A stretch of DNA of 64,000 bases from Candidatus Enterovibrio altilux (GTDB lineage Bacteria > Pseudomonadota > Gammaproteobacteria > Enterobacterales > Vibrionaceae): NCBI RefSeq assembly GCF_002381345.1, contig NZ_CP020663.1:1-64000 (forward strand). Direction: 5' to 3'. The notes below the pieces were generated by a model. That model searched no databases. It saw nothing but the letters and a program-made list of their open reading frames with translations, and was not told where the DNA came from. Each line of letters starts with the position of its first letter. Positions within the stretch are counted from its first letter, which is position 1. Positions 20,813-31,218 of the stretch are shown piece after piece. A program made the translations under genes and the position numbers.

Positions 20813-21013
20813 ATGAACTTGACATGGGTTGACTTTCATAATATTGCGATGGAACTAGTAGAAAAATTTCCTGAAACTGATCCTAAAACCGTAAGATTCA
20901 CAGATCTTCATCAGTGGGTATTAGAACTTGAAAATTTTTCTGATGACCCTAATCAATCAAATGAAAAAATATTAGAGACTATTATCCTATGCTGGATGGA
21001 CGAAAGAAATTAA
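20813..21013 (+). CDS. iscX: Isc-associated protein IscX
   Basis: Small acidic protein that binds IscS and modulates cluster assembly; it has been proposed as an iron sensor or donor. Start ATG 20813 (MNLTWVDFHNIA) after GGGAGTAGG gives 66 aa, exactly the E. coli size. Conserved LHQWV and CWMDE are present. Last gene of the isc operon. I found no recognisable pepB after it. Confidence 0.95.
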   Translation: MNLTWVDFHNIAMELVEKFPETDPKTVRFTDLHQWVLELENFSDDPNQSNEKILETIILCWMDERN

Positions 21014-21293
21014 TCATGGACTAACACCAACATCCTTATTTATATATTTTTAATTGTATATTTATTAACTTGAGCCTAACATAATATATCTACTTTTTTG
21101 TATAATTATTATCGTTACTATTCATGCTTATTGTTGATTATATCAGCAAACAAGTACAATTTCAAGGTATACAATACACCATGGTAGATACTGACACTAC
21201 CATTGAAAACGAAGCTGTAGTATTTTTTGGTTTGCATATACTTACCAAGCATATCGGCCTAGTATAATACGAATACTTTTTTGAACTTACTAT
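21014..21293. other. AT-rich spacer after the isc operon
   Basis: About 280 bases without an ORF, IS match or recognisable pseudogene. I see no clear terminator hairpin. Confidence 0.4.
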
Positions 21294-22438
21294 GGCTTTA
21301 TTTCCTAAATCATGGAACTAAATCATTAATATACGTTTTAAACAACTAAGCTCACTTGAGTATGTTAGTCTATGAGTATGCTCCACTATAAAATAGCAAA
21401 TTGGAAACAGTTTAATCAAGTTTTAATTAATTTTGACTCACTCATATGCTGGATTGATAAAAAATTCATTCAACTTTGGAATAAAACTAAGCAGGTAATC
21501 ATGGAAAACTTTGTTTATTTAGCTACTTGCTATTACAATGGTTTTCATGGTTAAATACGTATTTTCAATGCTATTGAAAGGTCTACAGAGATTCATTAAT
21601 TTTATTTTCAAACTTCTTAACTATTGGTATCATACCATCACTATTCATGGATTAGCAAGCGAGCCACAACGGTTAACGCCTCATTCAAGACTAAGACTAA
21701 CAGCATCATCCTGCACTTAGCTATGGATGCTAGGGGGCTCAAAGTCTACGGTGAGAGCAAATAAAAAGTAAGAAAGCATGGCACTGGTTGGGAAATAGCA
21801 GGTCTGGCGTAAGTTACATTTAGTATTAGATATCAATACGCATAAATCATTGCTACTGAGTTAAGTGTATCAAATGTAACTGACGGTGCAGTGCTACCTA
21901 ACTTGCTCCAACAGACTCGTTGAAAAATCAATGAAATATCTGGCGATGGCGCTTACAACGCTTGACAATATTGCGAAACTATTTACATTAAAGATGTGCT
22001 TCCACTCCTCCCACCAAAAAAGGAGCAATTCTGGGGAACAAGATATGGTTACCATAAACGTTCCCTATCAGAGATAGGTAACGTTTCGAGTTAAAAAATT
22101 ACTGGGAGAAAAATTGAGCCTAAGGGTCCACAATCCCCAGATTAGTGAAACCTAGACATGATAAAAGCATTGAATCAACTGACGGGATGAGTATGCCTCA
22201 AACATAAGCGCTCACCTGATAGTGAATCATGTTAAAATTTATTACTTAGAGTAAAATGAGGAAATAAAGCTTTACTAATCTAAAATGTTAGTAAACCACG
22301 ATTCATTAAAACTTAATTATACTGCTTCCAGTGGATTATTTTGTAACGAAGTTTGTCCATAGACCTAAGTATTTAAATGAACCTAGCTGTTGAGAGCGTA
22401 AAGTACTAGTGACATTCCCTATTATAGGCAACAAAGCC
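21294..22438 (+). mobile_element. IS5-family copy followed by an inverted second left end
   Basis: Forward copy from GGCTTTATTTCCTAAATC (21294) to a right end GAAATAAAGC (~22270). After a few bases comes an inverted copy of the first ~160 bp of the IS, ending GGCAACAAAGCC at 22438, so this unit is bounded by two left ends. Transposase fragments at 21538-21720 and 21886-22077 are short and frameshifted. Confidence 0.78.
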
Positions 22439-22701
22439 TAGCAAACCTAGTAGTCTTGCTTTAATTGCAGCGATCTTGTCATACTGAGTAAATAGTACGC
22501 ATGGCTTCTGTATGTGTCTTTTTTGATGGTTATATTTTAGCTAATGCGTCCTATTCACTTTGTGAAGTAGGTCACCAACTAACTTTTGCTTTTTCTAATG
22601 TCATGAAAAATGTCTAAATATATCATATTGATTAAACTAGATATTTATCCAGCTATTTATTATTTTAATGATAATTCACTCTATACAAATGAGCCCTCAC
22701 T
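22439..22701. other. Spacer upstream of ruvA
   Basis: About 260 bases with no ORF or IS match. ruvC normally precedes ruvA, but I found no readable ruvC remnant here. Confidence 0.35.
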
Positions 22702-23331
22702 GTGATTGGTAGATTGCGCGGTATTTTGCTGGAAAAACAACCCCCTGACATTCTCCTTGAAGTCAATGATATCGGTTACGAAGTAAGTATGCCTATAAAC
22801 TGCTTCTATGAACTTCCGAATATTGGTGAAGTAGTTAATATTTATACCCATTTTCTTGTACGCGAAAATGCGCAATTGCTTTATGGGTTTAATACGACGG
22901 TTGAACGTGCGTTATTCCGAGCTGTGATTAAAACTAATGGTGTTGGTCCTAAATTAGGTCTGGCGATTCTATCCGGTATGACGGTGCCGCAATTTATTGA
23001 TAGTATAGAGCGTGCAGATCTTTCAACATTGGTAAAGATCCATGGGGTGGGAAAAAAAACCGCTAAGCGCCTAATGATTGAAATGCCTGACCGTCTGAAG
23101 AATTGGGCTAATTTTAATTTGCTGACTTGGCATGCAAATGTGGCTGCACAGTGTGTTAACAGCAAAAACGCCATAATGACAGCGTCGACGAATCCGAAAG
23201 ATGAAGCCATGGGCACGCTGATCGCTCTCGGTTATAAAGCAATGCAAGCTGAGAAAGTGGTAAAATAGATCGCACATGTTGATATGACTAGCGAAGCCAT
23301 TATACGCAATGCTTTACGTTCAATGACCTAA
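22702..23331 (+). pseudogene. ruvA: Holliday junction DNA-binding protein RuvA, one premature stop
   Basis: Starts at GTG 22702 ([12 protein letters not shown]). The OB-fold is followed by two helix-hairpin-helix motifs ([14 protein letters not shown] and [15 protein letters not shown]). Reading stops at TAG 23266-23268 after AEKVVK (188 aa). The same frame then continues with IAHVDMTSEAIIRNALRS up to a normal stop at 23329-23331. The missing ~20 residues belong to domain III, which contacts RuvB. Because ruvB beside it is dead, loss of function is likely. The tetramer and DNA-binding domains could still be made. Confidence 0.85.
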
Positions 23332-23345
23332 TGGCACTTCACTGA

Positions 23346-24350
23346 ATGATTAAGTTAGACCACTTGATGAGTATTGTACCACCACTGCGAGACGATGAAA
23401 TAATTGAGCTATTATCCGTTCTAGATTATTAAAGGATTACAGAGGTCAAGATCATGTTCGCAGCCAAATGGAAATGTTCATTCATGCTGCAAGAACACGT
23501 GAAGAAGCACTAGATCACTTATTGATTTTGGGCCTTTCTCGTTTAGGAAAAACGACTTTCACAAATATTATGGCTAATAAAATAAGTTTTAGTATTATAG
23601 TCACGTCTGGCCCTGTATTAAAGAAAACTGGAAATTTGACCACGTTACTAAGGAACCTTGAACCGGATAACAGACTTTTCATTGATGAAATTCACCGGCT
23701 CAGCGTTGTGATAGAAAAATTTTACACTCTACAATAGAAGATTACCAGTTAGATATAATGATTAAAGAAGGATCAGAAGTTCACTCAATTAAAATCGTTC
23801 ATCCACCTTCACATTGGTGGATGCGACAACACGGGCGGGCTCACTAACATCGCCGCTTCGTGATCATTTTGGTATTGCACAACATCTTAAGCATTATAGT
23901 ATTACTGATTTTAAGGGTATTGTACAGGGTAGTGCAAGTTACCTAAACCTTATGATTGATGAAAAAGGGACATATAAAATTAAAAAACATGCGAGAGGAA
24001 CACTACGAATTACTATCCGTTTACTATGTTGTGCTCGTGACTATACGGAAGCGAAAGCGCACGATGATATCAATGTAGAAGTAGAATTAAAAGCATTGAA
24101 TATACTGGATATTGATAATTGAGGCTGAGACTATATGGACCATAAACTGTTGAAACACATTATTGAAAAATTTAATGGTGGCCCTGTTGGTTTGGATAAT
24201 TTGGCAGCTGCTATAGGTGAATTGAAAGACACGGTAAAAAATGTGCTGTAACCTTACCTTATACAACAGGATTATTTGCAGTACACACAGCACAGTCATA
24301 TTACCAGTCAACGTGCTTATTTGCATTTAAGATTTAATCTGTCTGAATAA
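23346..24350 (+). pseudogene. ruvB: Branch-migration ATPase RuvB, decayed
   Basis: Begins at ATG 23346 (MIKLDHLMSIV, compare MIEADRLIS) and soon hits a stop. Fragments in order: [20 protein letters not shown] with Walker A altered to [19 protein letters not shown] (Walker B kept); ATTRAGSLTSPLRDHFGIAQ; HARGTLRITIRLLC; and [17 protein letters not shown]. Each is interrupted by stops or frameshifts. The end at 24350 is 49 bases from the convergent metG. Confidence 0.92.
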
Positions 24351-24398
24351 AACAGTATTGCAATGATACACAACATGAAGCCATTGCTTTTTTAGTTG

Positions 24399-26048
24399 TC
24401 ATGTTTTTTTAGACGCTGCTATCATAGCCTTAATTTGCTTTGGGTCGATACGATTAAATAATGCTTTAAACGGACTTACAGTGTGGTTAGTTAGAGGTAG
24501 TATGATACCTTCCCACGTCAGCGATTCATTCAAAAATATTTCAGCGCGTAATGTTAATTCAGGCATAACAGGTTTTAAGTAAGCAATCAAAACACGAAAT
24601 AAGTTAATACCCATAGAGCAAATGGCTTGTAGTTCCTCATCTTTGCCTTCTTCTTTAGCAATAACCCAAGGAGCTTTCTCGTCAACATATTGATTAGCTT
24701 TATCAGCTAATGTCATAATTTCTCGGATTGCACGGCTAAACTCACGTTTTTCATACAGATCACCTATCAGCTTAGCAGATCCGGCAAAACCGGCATATAG
24801 CTCAAGCTCCACACAATCAGCGGATAGCTTGCCTGCAAAACGCTTAGTGATAAAGCTTGCATTACGTGATGCGAGATTCACGACCTTGTTTACGATGTCA
24901 GAGTTTACGCGTTGGACGAAGTCATCAAAATTTAAATCTAAATCATTGATGCGATTATTTAGTTTTGCAGTGTAATAGTAGCGTAGACATTCAGGATCTA
25001 AATATTTCAGGTATGTACTTGCTTTAATGAAGGTACCTTTTGACTTAGACATTTTAGCACCATTAACTGTCACATAACCATGAACAAATATATTCGTTGG
25101 TTTACGGAAACCTGCACCGTCTAGCATTGCCGTCCAGAATAAGCTGTGGAAGTATATTATGTCTTTGCCAATAAAATGATACAATTCAGTGGTGCTATCT
25201 TTCTTCCAGTACTCATCGAAATCTACTGCTTTGTTTTTATCACAGTAATTCTTAAATGAACTTATGTAGCTGATTGGTGCGTCTAGCCATACATAGAAAT
25301 ATTTACCAGATTCACCTGGAATTTCGAAACCAAAATAAGGTGCATCGCGAGAAATATCCCACGGCTGCAGGCCAGTTTCAAACCACTCTGCTATTTTATT
25401 GGCAGTTTCTTCTTGAAGCGAACCGGAAGTTATCCATGCCTGCAGCATGTCTTGGAACTGTGGAAGATCGAAAAAAAAGTGTACAGAATCACGTCTCAAA
25501 GGAGTTGCACCGCTCACTACTGAGCTAGGATTCATCAGTTCTGTAGAACAGTAGATTGCGCCACAATTATCACAGTTATCACCGTACTGATCTACGGACT
25601 TGCAATTCGGGCAAGTGCCTTTAACAAAACGATCAGGAAGGAACATTTCTTTTTCTGGGTCAAACAATTGAGAAATACTGCGACTATGAATAAAACCGTT
25701 ATTTTTTAGCTGCGTATAAATATGCAACACAAGCTCACGGTTTTCTCTGCTATGTGTGCTATGGTAGTTGTCAAAACTAATGTTGAAGTTCGCAAAATCT
25801 GTTTCATGCTCTTTTTGCATTTCAGTAATCATGGCTTCCGGCTCAATTCCCAACAACTGAGCCTTTAACATGATTGGCGTACCGTGTGCATCGTCTGCAC
25901 AAATAAACTTAACCGTATTGCCACGTAAGCGCTGATAACGTACCCAGACGTCTGCTTGGATATGTTCAAGCATATGACCCAAATGAATAGAACCATTTGC
26001 GTAAGGCAGAGCGCAAGTAACCAGAATTTTTCGATAATTTGCAACCAT
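24399..26048 (-). CDS. metG: Methionyl-tRNA synthetase, core form lacking the C-terminal domain
   Basis: Charges tRNA-Met. Class I signature HLGH (residues 22-25, [12 protein letters not shown]), zinc-binding [17 protein letters not shown] and AKMSKSKG are present, followed by the anticodon-binding helical domain. The protein ends at residue 549 (MIAASKKT), whereas Vibrio and E. coli MetRS have ~125 further residues forming a dimerising tRNA-binding domain. No remnant of that domain is visible before ruvB. The truncation is close to the monomeric ~550-residue core of E. coli MetRS, which is known to be active, so I expect function. Confidence 0.93.
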   Translation of the reverse strand: MVANYRKILVTCALPYANGSIHLGHMLEHIQADVWVRYQRLRGNTVKFICADDAHGTPIMLKAQLLGIEPEAMITEMQKEHETDFANFNISFDNYHSTHSRENRELVLHIYTQLKNNGFIHSRSISQLFDPEKEMFLPDRFVKGTCPNCKSVDQYGDNCDNCGAIYCSTELMNPSSVVSGATPLRRDSVHFFFDLPQFQDMLQAWITSGSLQEETANKIAEWFETGLQPWDISRDAPYFGFEIPGESGKYFYVWLDAPISYISSFKNYCDKNKAVDFDEYWKKDSTTELYHFIGKDIIYFHSLFWTAMLDGAGFRKPTNIFVHGYVTVNGAKMSKSKGTFIKASTYLKYLDPECLRYYYTAKLNNRINDLDLNFDDFVQRVNSDIVNKVVNLASRNASFITKRFAGKLSADCVELELYAGFAGSAKLIGDLYEKREFSRAIREIMTLADKANQYVDEKAPWVIAKEEGKDEELQAICSMGINLFRVLIAYLKPVMPELTLRAEIFLNESLTWEGIILPLTNHTVSPFKALFNRIDPKQIKAMIAASKKT

Positions 26049-26480
26049 AGTTTATAAGGTTCACTTTTTGACAGGATTAATCGAATTGATAGCACAGATA
26101 TTACTTAATATACAGTAGAATGCCTAGCCTGTATTAATATGTTTCAATTGATCGATTGTGATTAAAGGTAATATTCACGTTCAATGAATATACAAATCAT
26201 TTAAACGTATATTTCCGTTTATTTTGAGCATACAATAATCTCGCTATTGAGCCGTTTTAAGTAAGTTCCATGGATTAAATGCGTTACGTATAGAGTTTAC
26301 TAACAATGTATTTATTAGCAAGCAAGATATCGTACAGACTAAAACCATATGTACACCAAAATGCAATATTAAATATTGATAAGCGATTGAGCTTATTCTT
26401 CCCATAACAATCAAATTTGTGAATAAAAATTTTTTAATCAAGGCTCACAAGCATACTAAGGCTAGTTATGAGTATTTTTA
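26049..26480. other. Gene-free region upstream of metG
   Basis: About 430 bases of AT-rich sequence. apbC/mrp is normally divergent from metG in this position, but I could not read any Mrp motif. No IS match. Confidence 0.4.
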
Positions 26481-27257
26481 GGCTTTATTGTCTGCTTAGA
26501 ATTTAGATAGCAACTCCCAACATGATATGCTATTAGATGCTCGCTTTTGTTTTAGGCATGCCTAGCCCTGTCAGCTTGTTTAATCCTTTTCTCATGGCGT
26601 TGGTTTATCCATCTAGACCTTGCTGCTAAATAAGGGCCCAAATTATCAATTGATGTTATAGACAGCTGAGTTTGTTTAAATATTTATGCCTATGGTCACA
26701 TTTCCCTATAAAATAGTTAACTGGACGTTGTATACTCAAACTTTAATTATCATGGTTCACTAATATTCTGGCTTTATGAAGAAGCTAATCAGCTATGAAA
26801 TTAAACTAAGCCGGTAATTACGAGAAACCTCGTTCATTAAGTAACTGAACGATTATGAATGATTTTTTCATGGCCAAACGTGTATTTTCAATGTTATCAA
26901 TAGAGCTGTTAGATTTATTCATTAACCCAGAATGTTAGTAAGCGACGATTGCTCATAGACCTGAATATTGAAGTGAGCCTAATTCTTTAGACTATTGATT
27001 AAAATATAGTTTTTTTATTTAGGAATAAAACTGATTATCATAAACGTTCGATAGCAAAGACAGCAATGATTCGAGTCAAAAAAACACGGGAGTAACATTG
27101 AGCCTAAGGAATAACACAACTCAAATTAGTGAAACCGACGTCATAATAAACGTGTTAAATAAGCTGACAAGATTGGGTATACCTAAGACTAAAGTAATTG
27201 TCTAATAGTGAATCATGTGGAAATTTGCTATCTGAACTCGAATTGGCGAGCAAAGCC
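26481..27257. mobile_element. Nested palindromic IS remnant
   Basis: Four pieces in order: inverted right end (26481 to ~26620, starts GGCTTTATTGTC); forward left half (~26625-26925, including TATGAAATTAAACTAAGC); inverted left end (~26930-27035, ending TTTAGGAATAAAAC); forward right end (~27036-27257, ending GGCGAGCAAAGCC). The third-to-fourth junction (GGAATAAAACTGATTATCATAAACG) is the composite junction read on the minus strand. No ORF. Confidence 0.7.
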
Positions 27258-27495
27258 AAGCCAATATAAAGTCAATGCCTATTATTTTTTTAAGCTAGTG
27301 GGTTTTCGGTATTACGTTACCCTCTGATTTTCCGCATTGTACTAATTTTTTATATGTTTTGTTATTTTGATATATTTTAGCATTGAGTGAGTTTTTTCAT
27401 TCAGCAAGTGCGTGCAGCGTAGTCTGTAAGCCTTCTTTCGTAGCTTTGCGTCTTTTGATGCAATAAGACAGTAAATAACAGATCGGGAGATTAAT

Positions 27496-29271
27496 ATGCG
27501 CACCCAATATTGTGGTTACCTAAACAAATCCTTAGTAGGGCAAACTGTAACACTTTGTGGCTGGGTCAACCGTCGTCGTGATTTAGGAGCTCTTATATTT
27601 ATTGATATGCGTGACCGAGAAGGTATGGTTCAAGTGGTGGTTGAGCCGGATATTCAAAACATATTCGAGATTGCCAACCAGTTGCGTAGTGAATTTTGTA
27701 TCATAATTACGGGTGAAGTGCGTTTTCGCCCAGCAAGCCAAGTGAACAGGAATATGGCAACTGGTGAAGTAGAAGTACTGGCCACAGAACTAGAAATAAT
27801 CAACCATGCAGCGCCACTACCACTAGACTTTAACCAAGTTAACTCTGAAGAACAACGTTTGAGGTTCCGTTATTTGGATTTGCGTCGTCCTGAAATGAAC
27901 GATCGCATTAAACTTCGTGCAAAAGCATCTAACTGTGTGCGTCGTTTCCTGAATGACCATGGTTTTTTGGACATTGAAACTCCTGTACTAACAAAAGCTA
28001 CGCCAGAAGGTGCACGCGACTACTTAGTTCCAAGTCGTATTCATAAAGGCTGCTTCTATGCATTGCCACAATCTCCTCAGCTGTTCAAACAGCTTTTAAT
28101 GATGTCTGGGTTTGACCGTTACTATCAAGTTGTTAAGTGCTTCCGTGATGAGGATTTACGTGCGGACCGCCAGCCTGAATTCACCCAAATAGATATAGAG
28201 ACCTCATTCATGAGCGCTGATCAAGTACGTGATGTGGCTGAAAATATGGTTCGTAACATGTGGCAAGAGCTTTTGCATGTAGATCTAGGTCAGTTCCCAA
28301 TCATAACATTTGCTGAATCAATGCGTCGTTTCGGTTCGGACAAGCCTGATCTACGTAATCCATTAGAAATAGTTGATGTTGCTGACCTGTTGGGAAATGT
28401 TAAGTTCAAGGCATTCTCTAGCCCAGCCAACGATCCAAAAAGTCGTGTTGCTGTTATTCGCGTGCCTGGCGGTGCAACATTATCTCGCAAGCGAATTGAT
28501 GAATACACTAAATTTGTGGGTATTTATGGTGCGAAAAGTCTAGCATGGATGAAAGTTCACAACCATTCTGCTGGGTCTGAAGGCGTTCAATCTCCAGTTG
28601 CTGAGTTCCTAAATGAAAATATTGTTAACGGACTTCTTAAGCGCACAAGCGCAAGATCTGGTGATATCATTCTATTCTGTGCTGACCGCAAGAATGTTGT
28701 TACCGAAGCGATGGGGGCGCTGCGTCTGAAGTTAGGTACTGATATGAAACTAATTGACAAAACAAAATGGGCACCGCTTTGGATTATTGATTTCCCAATG
28801 TTTAAAAAAAATGATGATGGCAACCTGCACGCAATGCATCATCCGTTCACGTCTCCACTGGGTATAACTGCGGAAGTGCTGAAAGTTAACCCTGCATCTG
28901 CCATTTCAAATGCTTACGATATGGTATTGAATGGTTACGAAGTTGGTGGTGGTTCTGTACGAATTCATAACTCTGATATGCAAAGCGTTGTGTTTGATCT
29001 TTTAGGTATTGAATCAGACGAGCAACAAGATAGATTTAGCTTCCTACTTGAAGCATTGAAATATGGTACGCCACCGCACGCTGGTATCGCATTCGGTTTT
29101 GATCGTTTAGTTATGTTACTCTGTGGTACTGAGAATATTCGTGATGTTATTGCGTTCCCAAAAACCACTTCTGCAGCATGTTTATTGATGGATACGCCAA
29201 GTTTGGCGTATCCATCGTCGCTTGAAGAACTCGCGATTTCAGTTACGGCATCAACAAAAGAAAACGGATAA
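27496..29271 (+). CDS. aspS: Aspartyl-tRNA synthetase
   Basis: Class IIb synthetase, 591 aa (E. coli 590). N-terminal OB-fold anticodon domain ([18 protein letters not shown]), motif 2 [19 protein letters not shown], the bacterial GAD insert, and motif 3 [18 protein letters not shown] at 27496 after TCGGGAGA. A 30-base near-perfect DNA palindrome lies in the last ~30 codons (29187-29216). Normally followed by yebC and ruvC on the same strand; here yebC is inverted. Confidence 0.97.
   Translation: MRTQYCGYLNKSLVGQTVTLCGWVNRRRDLGALIFIDMRDREGMVQVVVEPDIQNIFEIANQLRSEFCIIITGEVRFRPASQVNRNMATGEVEVLATELEIINHAAPLPLDFNQVNSEEQRLRFRYLDLRRPEMNDRIKLRAKASNCVRRFLNDHGFLDIETPVLTKATPEGARDYLVPSRIHKGCFYALPQSPQLFKQLLMMSGFDRYYQVVKCFRDEDLRADRQPEFTQIDIETSFMSADQVRDVAENMVRNMWQELLHVDLGQFPIITFAESMRRFGSDKPDLRNPLEIVDVADLLGNVKFKAFSSPANDPKSRVAVIRVPGGATLSRKRIDEYTKFVGIYGAKSLAWMKVHNHSAGSEGVQSPVAEFLNENIVNGLLKRTSARSGDIILFCADRKNVVTEAMGALRLKLGTDMKLIDKTKWAPLWIIDFPMFKKNDDGNLHAMHHPFTSPLGITAEVLKVNPASAISNAYDMVLNGYEVGGGSVRIHNSDMQSVVFDLLGIESDEQQDRFSFLLEALKYGTPPHAGIAFGFDRLVMLLCGTENIRDVIAFPKTTSAACLLMDTPSLAYPSSLEELAISVTASTKENG
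29187..29216. repeat. 14-bp perfect inverted repeat at the 3' end of aspS
   Basis: GATGGATACGCCAA, two central bases, then its exact reverse complement, inside codons for [10 protein letters not shown]. There is no T-tract after it, so it does not look like an intrinsic terminator. Confidence 0.85.
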
Positions 29272-29285
29272 ATCAACAATTTATT

Positions 29286-29910
29286 GGCTTTATTTCTTAA
29301 TTCGAGTTCAGATAGCAAGTCCCAATAAATGAATTATTAGTTACTCGCTTTCGTTTTAGGCAAACCTAACCCTACCAGCTTATTTAATGCTTTTATTAGT
29401 GCAGAGATTCCGCTAATTTGGATATTTTAATCTCTTAGGGTCCGATATGTCCACCCTAACAGTTTCTTGATTCGAAACATTGTCATCTTTTATAGGGGAT
29501 GTTTATGGTAGTCATGCCTCGTTTTTCAATGTTGATTTGAACCGTATAACTTCTAGTAACTGACCGTATTTTAAAAAATTGCTCCTCTTTTGGTAAGGTA
29601 AATGGAACCCTTCGTTTATTACGAATGAAGTCGTAACATTGCTTGGTGTAATAAGTTCCGTCGACTAATATTTCATTAGTTTTTCGCCGGATTTGTTTGA
29701 GCAAGTTAGGTCACACTCCACCGTCAGTCACATTTAATGCACTTAACTCAGCAGTAATAATTTCATGCGTATTGATAGTTATTGCTATACGTAACTTACG
29801 TCAAACTCTACATTTTTGCCCGTGCCTTGTTTTGTTGCGTCCCATGCGCCCAGTTCTGTTTCCTAATTCGAGTTCAGGTAGCAAATCCTAATATGATTTA
29901 TTAAGCTCTA
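29286..29910 (-). mobile_element. IS5-family remnant plus a second right-end scrap
   Basis: 29286 to ~29835 is a minus-strand copy from the right end (GGCTTTATTTCTTAATTC) into the transposase middle. It encodes 73 aa at 29483-29704 with VDGTYYTKQCYDFIRNKRR. It breaks off, and a second right end (TTCTGTTTCCTAATTCGAG, ~29852-29910) follows in the same orientation. Confidence 0.78.
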
Positions 29911-30051
29911 CGTACCCACGAAACTACTTTGCTACATCACATCAAAGCTCACTAAAGATTATTCCTAGTATAAAATATCTACGGTTAAGAGGCTTGTAAT
30001 AGTTACCGCTGACATTAGATGTCGTTTTTATCAGCATCAACAAACAATATG

Positions 30052-30804
30052 TCACACTAACTTCAATTCATTGAATACACAATAAGAAGTATGACCCTTG
30101 TGATACACTTCTTGCACTTCGTTAAGATCTTCTAGAGCACCAATCAAACGCAATAATTTAAGTACGGTAGTTGAATCCAACTCCACTTTAGTCGAAGGAA
30201 CTAGCGCCACTTCAGCGTTTTACGCTTCAAACCCAGCCGCATCTAATACATCTTTGACCAAACTAAAATCAGCCGCCGTGGTATAAATATCCATTAATCC
30301 ACCATCATGCGTTTCAATGTCATCAGCACCACCATTCAATGCAACTTCCATCATTTCATCTTCGTCTAAACCTGCCTCATACGAAATCACACGTTTTTTG
30401 TGGAATAAATAGTTAACACTACCATCCGTTCCCAAGTTTCCACCTGACTTTGAAAATGCATGACGCACACCTGGAACGGTACGGTTACGATTGTCAGTCA
30501 TACTTTCAACCATCACCGTAATCTCTGCTGGACCATAACCTTCATACATAACCGTTTCCATGTTTTCGTCATTTTCACCGTCAGCACCACGAATAACTGC
30601 ACGGTTTATTGTATCTCGGATCATATTGTGCGATAATACTTTATCAATCGTGGCCCGCAAACGAGAATTATTACCTGACTTTAATCCGCCTTCTTTAGTT
30701 GCTACCGTGATTTCGTGAATCAGCTTAATGAAAATTTTACCACGCTTTAAATTTTGCGTGGCTTTACGGTGTTTGATACTGGTAAATTTGCTGTAACCTG
30801 CCAT
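30052..30804 (-). pseudogene. yebC: YebC/TACO1-family protein, one premature stop
   Basis: YebC-family proteins act as transcription factors or ribosome-associated translation factors. Start ATG at 30804 ([17 protein letters not shown]) after GGGAG; an upstream extension to 30888 lacks family similarity. Conserved [31 protein letters not shown] are present. TAA at 30220-30222 stops translation after DAAGFEA (194 aa). The same frame then continues [15 protein letters not shown] and [14 protein letters not shown] to a stop at 30052, matching the normal C-terminus. A single nonsense mutation therefore removes domain III. Confidence 0.88.
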
Positions 30805-30888
30805 TCTCACTCCCATTTCAAGTGGCTGAATTACCATTAATATTGCCGCATATATACTTAATAAACATGAAGATGCAGGCTTGAACAC

Positions 30889-31218
30889 CTTGAACGTATG
30901 ATTATGCTGGACATCAAAGAGCCTATAAACTCTAGCAGAGTGACAATGAAGAATGGCTCAATAGCCTCTTTAAAATAACGTTTATTTAAAATAGTACATA
31001 TTACTTCTTGACTGTACACTCATGATCTACCATAGTCTCTTTATCAGATTCATATTTGACCTATAAGAAATAAGGTATTATAGCGTAATATTCAGAATGT
31101 ATACTACAGTTTTGACGAGATGACCTCAATGATATTCCGCTACTTCACAAACAGTATGGTGCTGATAATTAATGGTTAATTTACTATTTATCGTCTCATA
31201 GTCGCTGACTATGCTACT
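30889..31218. other. Gene-free spacer upstream of yebC
   Basis: About 330 bases with no ORF, IS match or recognisable pseudogene. Confidence 0.4.

Noticed and set aside
26250-26400. Similarity of this spacer to the aroF pseudogene 3' end (ATTAGCAAG and GTACACCAAA words)
   Set aside because: Only short words match and no DAHP synthase motif can be translated.
29911-30051. ruvC remnant downstream of yebC
   Set aside because: Position would be right, but I could not read any RuvC motif in any minus-strand frame.
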